A stretch of 33,718 bases of DNA from an uncultured Bacteroidales bacterium. GTDB lineage: Bacteria; Bacteroidota; Bacteroidia; Bacteroidales; P3. A model generated the notes under the pieces. That model made no database searches and was not told where the DNA came from. It was given only the letters and a program-made list of their open reading frames with translations. Positions 31,499 to 33,718 of this stretch are shown here, piece by piece. The stretch is taken from NCBI GenBank assembly GCA_910586395.1, contig CAJUFX010000010.1:1-33718 (forward strand), written 5' to 3'. Position 1 is the first letter of the stretch, and every line of letters begins with the position of its first letter. The translations under genes were made by a program, and so were the position numbers.

Positions 31499-32794
31499 AT
31501 GGCAAGGACGAAAGTCGATTTGATTTTGGGTGTTCAGTGGGGCGATGAGGGCAAGGGTAAATTCGTGGACGTATTGGCGTCCGAATACGATATCATCGCG
31601 CGTTTCCAAGGCGGACCCAATGCCGGTCACACGTTGGAATTCAACGGTATAAAACACATTTTGCAGACGATACCCTCCGGTATTTTCCACGAGGGTAAGG
31701 AAAATATCATCGGAAACGGCGTATTGATTGACCCGCATATCCTGCACCGCGAACTGACGGCCATCCGCAAGTTCGACATCGAGCCGAAACAACGGCTTAT
31801 CCTGTCGGATAAGGCGCATCTGATTCTGCCGACCCACCGTTTGATGGACGCCGCGCTGGAAGCCCAAAAGGGCGACCGGAAGATCGGCTCCACGGTCAAG
31901 GGCATCGGCCCGGCCTATACCGACAAGACGGCGCGTGGCGGCTTGCGCGTGGGCGACATCATCCGTCCCGGTTTCAGGCAGAAATACGAGGCCTTGAAAC
32001 AACAGCATGCCGGCCTGTTGAAGCATTTGGGTTTCGACGAATCCAAATGGATCATCGACAACATGACGTTGGCCGAGTATGAGGCCAAGTGGTTTGAGGG
32101 CGTGGAAGAGTTGAGCGGTTACCGCATCCTCTCCACCGAATATTATCTGAACGAGGCCATGAACGCCGGGAAACGAATCTTGGCCGAAGGCGCGCAGGGT
32201 TCGCTTTTGGATGTGGAGTTCGGCACCTATCCTTTCGTCACGTCGTCCAATACGACGGCGGCCGGCGTATGCTCGGGCTTGGGAATCTCGCCTTCGTCCG
32301 TAGGCCGTGTATATGGCGTTTTCAAGGCATATTGCACGCGCGTGGGCAGTGGTCCGTTTCCCACCGAGTTGCATGACGCCTGGGGCGACCGTCTGCGCGA
32401 GCAAGGCGGCGAATACGGTTCCACGACCGGACGGCCGCGGCGTTGCGGCTGGCTCGACCTGCCGGCGCTCTACTATACGATTATGTTGAGCGGCGTGACG
32501 GATCTGATTGTGACGAAAGCCGACGTCATGGATACGTTCGAAGAAATCAAGGTCTGCACGGGTTATCGCAAGGACGGCCGTACGCTGGCGCATTTCTCGC
32601 CCTTGGATTTGGACGGCATAGAACCGGAATATACGGCGATGAAAGGTTGGCAAACGCCTATCAGCGAGATCAAGCGCATCGAAGACCTGCCCGGCGCGTT
32701 CCGCGATTATCTGGCCTTTATTACCGAACAGACCCATACCCCGATCAGCATTGTGTCGGTAGGGCCTAACCGTGTGCAAACCCTTATGGCGTAA
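31499..32794 (+). CDS. purA: Adenylosuccinate synthetase
   Basis: The 431-residue enzyme joins IMP and aspartate using GTP, the first step from IMP to AMP. The N-terminal P-loop-like motif QWGDEGKGK is at residues 13-21, followed by GGPNAGHT, IGSTVKGIGPAYTDK, AEGAQGSLLDVEFGTYPFVTSSNTTAAG and GRPRRCGWLDL, with a C-terminal PISIVSVGPNR. Length and motifs are standard. It is co-directional with nadC, 24 nt downstream, and its TAA overlaps the start codon of the next gene by one base. Confidence 0.98.
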   Translation: MARTKVDLILGVQWGDEGKGKFVDVLASEYDIIARFQGGPNAGHTLEFNGIKHILQTIPSGIFHEGKENIIGNGVLIDPHILHRELTAIRKFDIEPKQRLILSDKAHLILPTHRLMDAALEAQKGDRKIGSTVKGIGPAYTDKTARGGLRVGDIIRPGFRQKYEALKQQHAGLLKHLGFDESKWIIDNMTLAEYEAKWFEGVEELSGYRILSTEYYLNEAMNAGKRILAEGAQGSLLDVEFGTYPFVTSSNTTAAGVCSGLGISPSSVGRVYGVFKAYCTRVGSGPFPTELHDAWGDRLREQGGEYGSTTGRPRRCGWLDLPALYYTIMLSGVTDLIVTKADVMDTFEEIKVCTGYRKDGRTLAHFSPLDLDGIEPEYTAMKGWQTPISEIKRIEDLPGAFRDYLAFITEQTHTPISIVSVGPNRVQTLMA

Positions 32795-33718
32795 TGCGCA
32801 AGGAGGGCCTCGTCTTTCTTTTCCTCTGTTGGCTGTGCGGTCTGTGGAACGCGGCGGCGCAAACGCTTGCGGAACAGGAGCGGTTGGGACAGGAACGGGT
32901 GGAACTCAAACGTCGTCAGGTGCCCAAGGATGTGCGCCGTAACGTGCGTTTGGCCTACCCGTACCATGTCTATAAGGATTGGGCCAAGTTGGATACGTTG
33001 TACAGCGTCCGGGTCATATCCGTGAATTACGAAACGGTCTATTTTGATTCCACCGGCGAATGGTTGCGGGCTTACCGGCCCGTCCGTCCGTCGGAACTGC
33101 CGTACAAGACGTATTTGTTTCTGAAGGAGGAATTCGGGGTCTATCGGGTTTTGCGTGCCTATCAGGTGCAGCAGAGCGACGATTTAGCGTATTACAGCGT
33201 CGAGATGGAGCACAAGCGCATCCATTCGCTCAAAACTTATTTAGAATTCGATTTTTTCGGCGATCTGACGATGTTGGACGGTGAGCCGGTGGGCGGTTCG
33301 GGGCAGACGGAGGAACCGGAGGTCTTGTCGCGGGAAGCCATGTTGGCGCTTTACGGCGACGTTTACGATCCGGTGGCCGAGGAGGCGGCTTATGCGGCCG
33401 AGGCGGAAGCGGCGGCGCTTGCCGCGGAGGTCGCGGAGATGGTGGCGTCCGCCGATACATTGGCGGTTTCGGAGCCCGATACCGTGATGCCGGCCGTTGT
33501 TTCCGACACGGTCGCTCCCGCCGACACCATCGTTTCCGCAATGGACACACGGGTTCCCATGGCCGACACGGTTTCGGTCGAACCCGCCGATACGGCCGTT
33601 TCATCGGTTGTCGATACCGCGGTCGTTCTTCCCGATACGGTTCCCCTTATTGATACGGTCGTTCCGGCAGCCGATACCGTCACGGTCCTTGCAACCGATA
33701 CGGTTCCCCTTATTGATA
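32794..33718 (+). CDS. Secreted protein with a D-T-rich repetitive tail (3' end outside the window)
   Basis: An ATG overlapping the purA stop (TAATG) opens a frame with no stop to the end of the window, at least 308 codons. The N-terminus is a signal peptide (MRKEGLVFLFLCWLCGLWNAAAQ). About residues 24-165 form a globular part with strands such as YKTYLFLKEEFGVYRVLRAYQV. An acidic Ala/Glu-rich stretch follows, and then from about residue 220 a low-complexity tail in which D-T recurs every 5-12 residues (SDTVAPADTIV, LPDTVPLIDTV). A 24-nt block at 33632-33655 recurs exactly at 33695-33718, a 63-nt period. I do not recognise the family; such tails are often surface or periplasmic spacers. Confidence 0.75.
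   Translation, partial: MRKEGLVFLFLCWLCGLWNAAAQTLAEQERLGQERVELKRRQVPKDVRRNVRLAYPYHVYKDWAKLDTLYSVRVISVNYETVYFDSTGEWLRAYRPVRPSELPYKTYLFLKEEFGVYRVLRAYQVQQSDDLAYYSVEMEHKRIHSLKTYLEFDFFGDLTMLDGEPVGGSGQTEEPEVLSREAMLALYGDVYDPVAEEAAYAAEAEAAALAAEVAEMVASADTLAVSEPDTVMPAVVSDTVAPADTIVSAMDTRVPMADTVSVEPADTAVSSVVDTAVVLPDTVPLIDTVVPAADTVTVLATDTVPLID

Noticed and set aside
31445..32779. 444-codon minus-strand frame opposite purA
   Set aside because: It is antisense to a fully recognisable adenylosuccinate synthetase gene.
1..33718. tRNA or rRNA genes
   Set aside because: No T-loop and acceptor-stem combination or conserved rRNA stretch was seen on either strand.

Overview
The window looks like a chromosome segment from a member of the Bacteroidales. 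The evidence is a DPP11-type S46 peptidase, many lipoproteins with short lipoboxes, and repeated promoters of the Bacteroidetes type (TTG, 19-20 nt, TAnnTTTG) with almost no Shine-Dalgarno signal. The conserved genes are GC-rich while the accessory part is clearly AT-rich. An Alistipes- or Barnesiella-like gut lineage is possible, but I cannot fix the genus.

Positions 1 to about 14.2 kb are an accessory, IS-scarred region. It opens with the right end of an IS3-like element. Next comes a 33-bp-period repeat array that overlaps the promoter of an AAA_14/DUF4143 ATPase, then a large AT-rich KAP-type P-loop NTPase, and a wrecked second DUF4143 locus that keeps only a leader and a C-terminus. A DUF2971 gene on the other strand follows. 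Beyond it lie an IS256/Mutator-like element with an odd N-terminal insertion, a dead hypothetical gene, a secreted protein split at an A7 tract, a degenerate IS3 element, a tiny promoter-terminator unit, and a deleted relative of the first IS. After a small secreted protein and an orphan XRE antitoxin with palindromic upstream DNA comes an EamA/DMT transporter. A zeta-toxin cassette sits behind it, framed by about 107-bp direct repeats of the transporter's 3' end.

From about 14.2 kb the DNA is GC-rich and mostly conserved. On the minus strand there is a DPP11-like dipeptidyl peptidase with a small lipoprotein upstream, then a translationally coupled MutS-like ATPase and PEP-utilizing-enzyme-like protein of unknown role. 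Further along the same strand is the cluster kdsD-lptB-prs-TPR/OmpA-like lipoprotein-rplY, which joins LPS (Kdo) synthesis and export, PRPP supply and the ribosome. A short divergent promoter region leads to a plus-strand operon: recQ, an OmpH/Skp-like lipoprotein, nadC, purA and an unfinished secreted protein with a D-T-rich repeat tail that runs off the window. PRPP made by Prs is the co-substrate of NadC and feeds the purine pathway that PurA serves.

The most promising items for new biology are the repeat array on the DUF4143 promoter, the MutS-like/PEP-like pair, the toxin cassette between transporter-derived repeats, and the A7 frameshift joining two halves of a secreted protein. All assignments come from reading the sequence and remembered family motifs; no database search was made.
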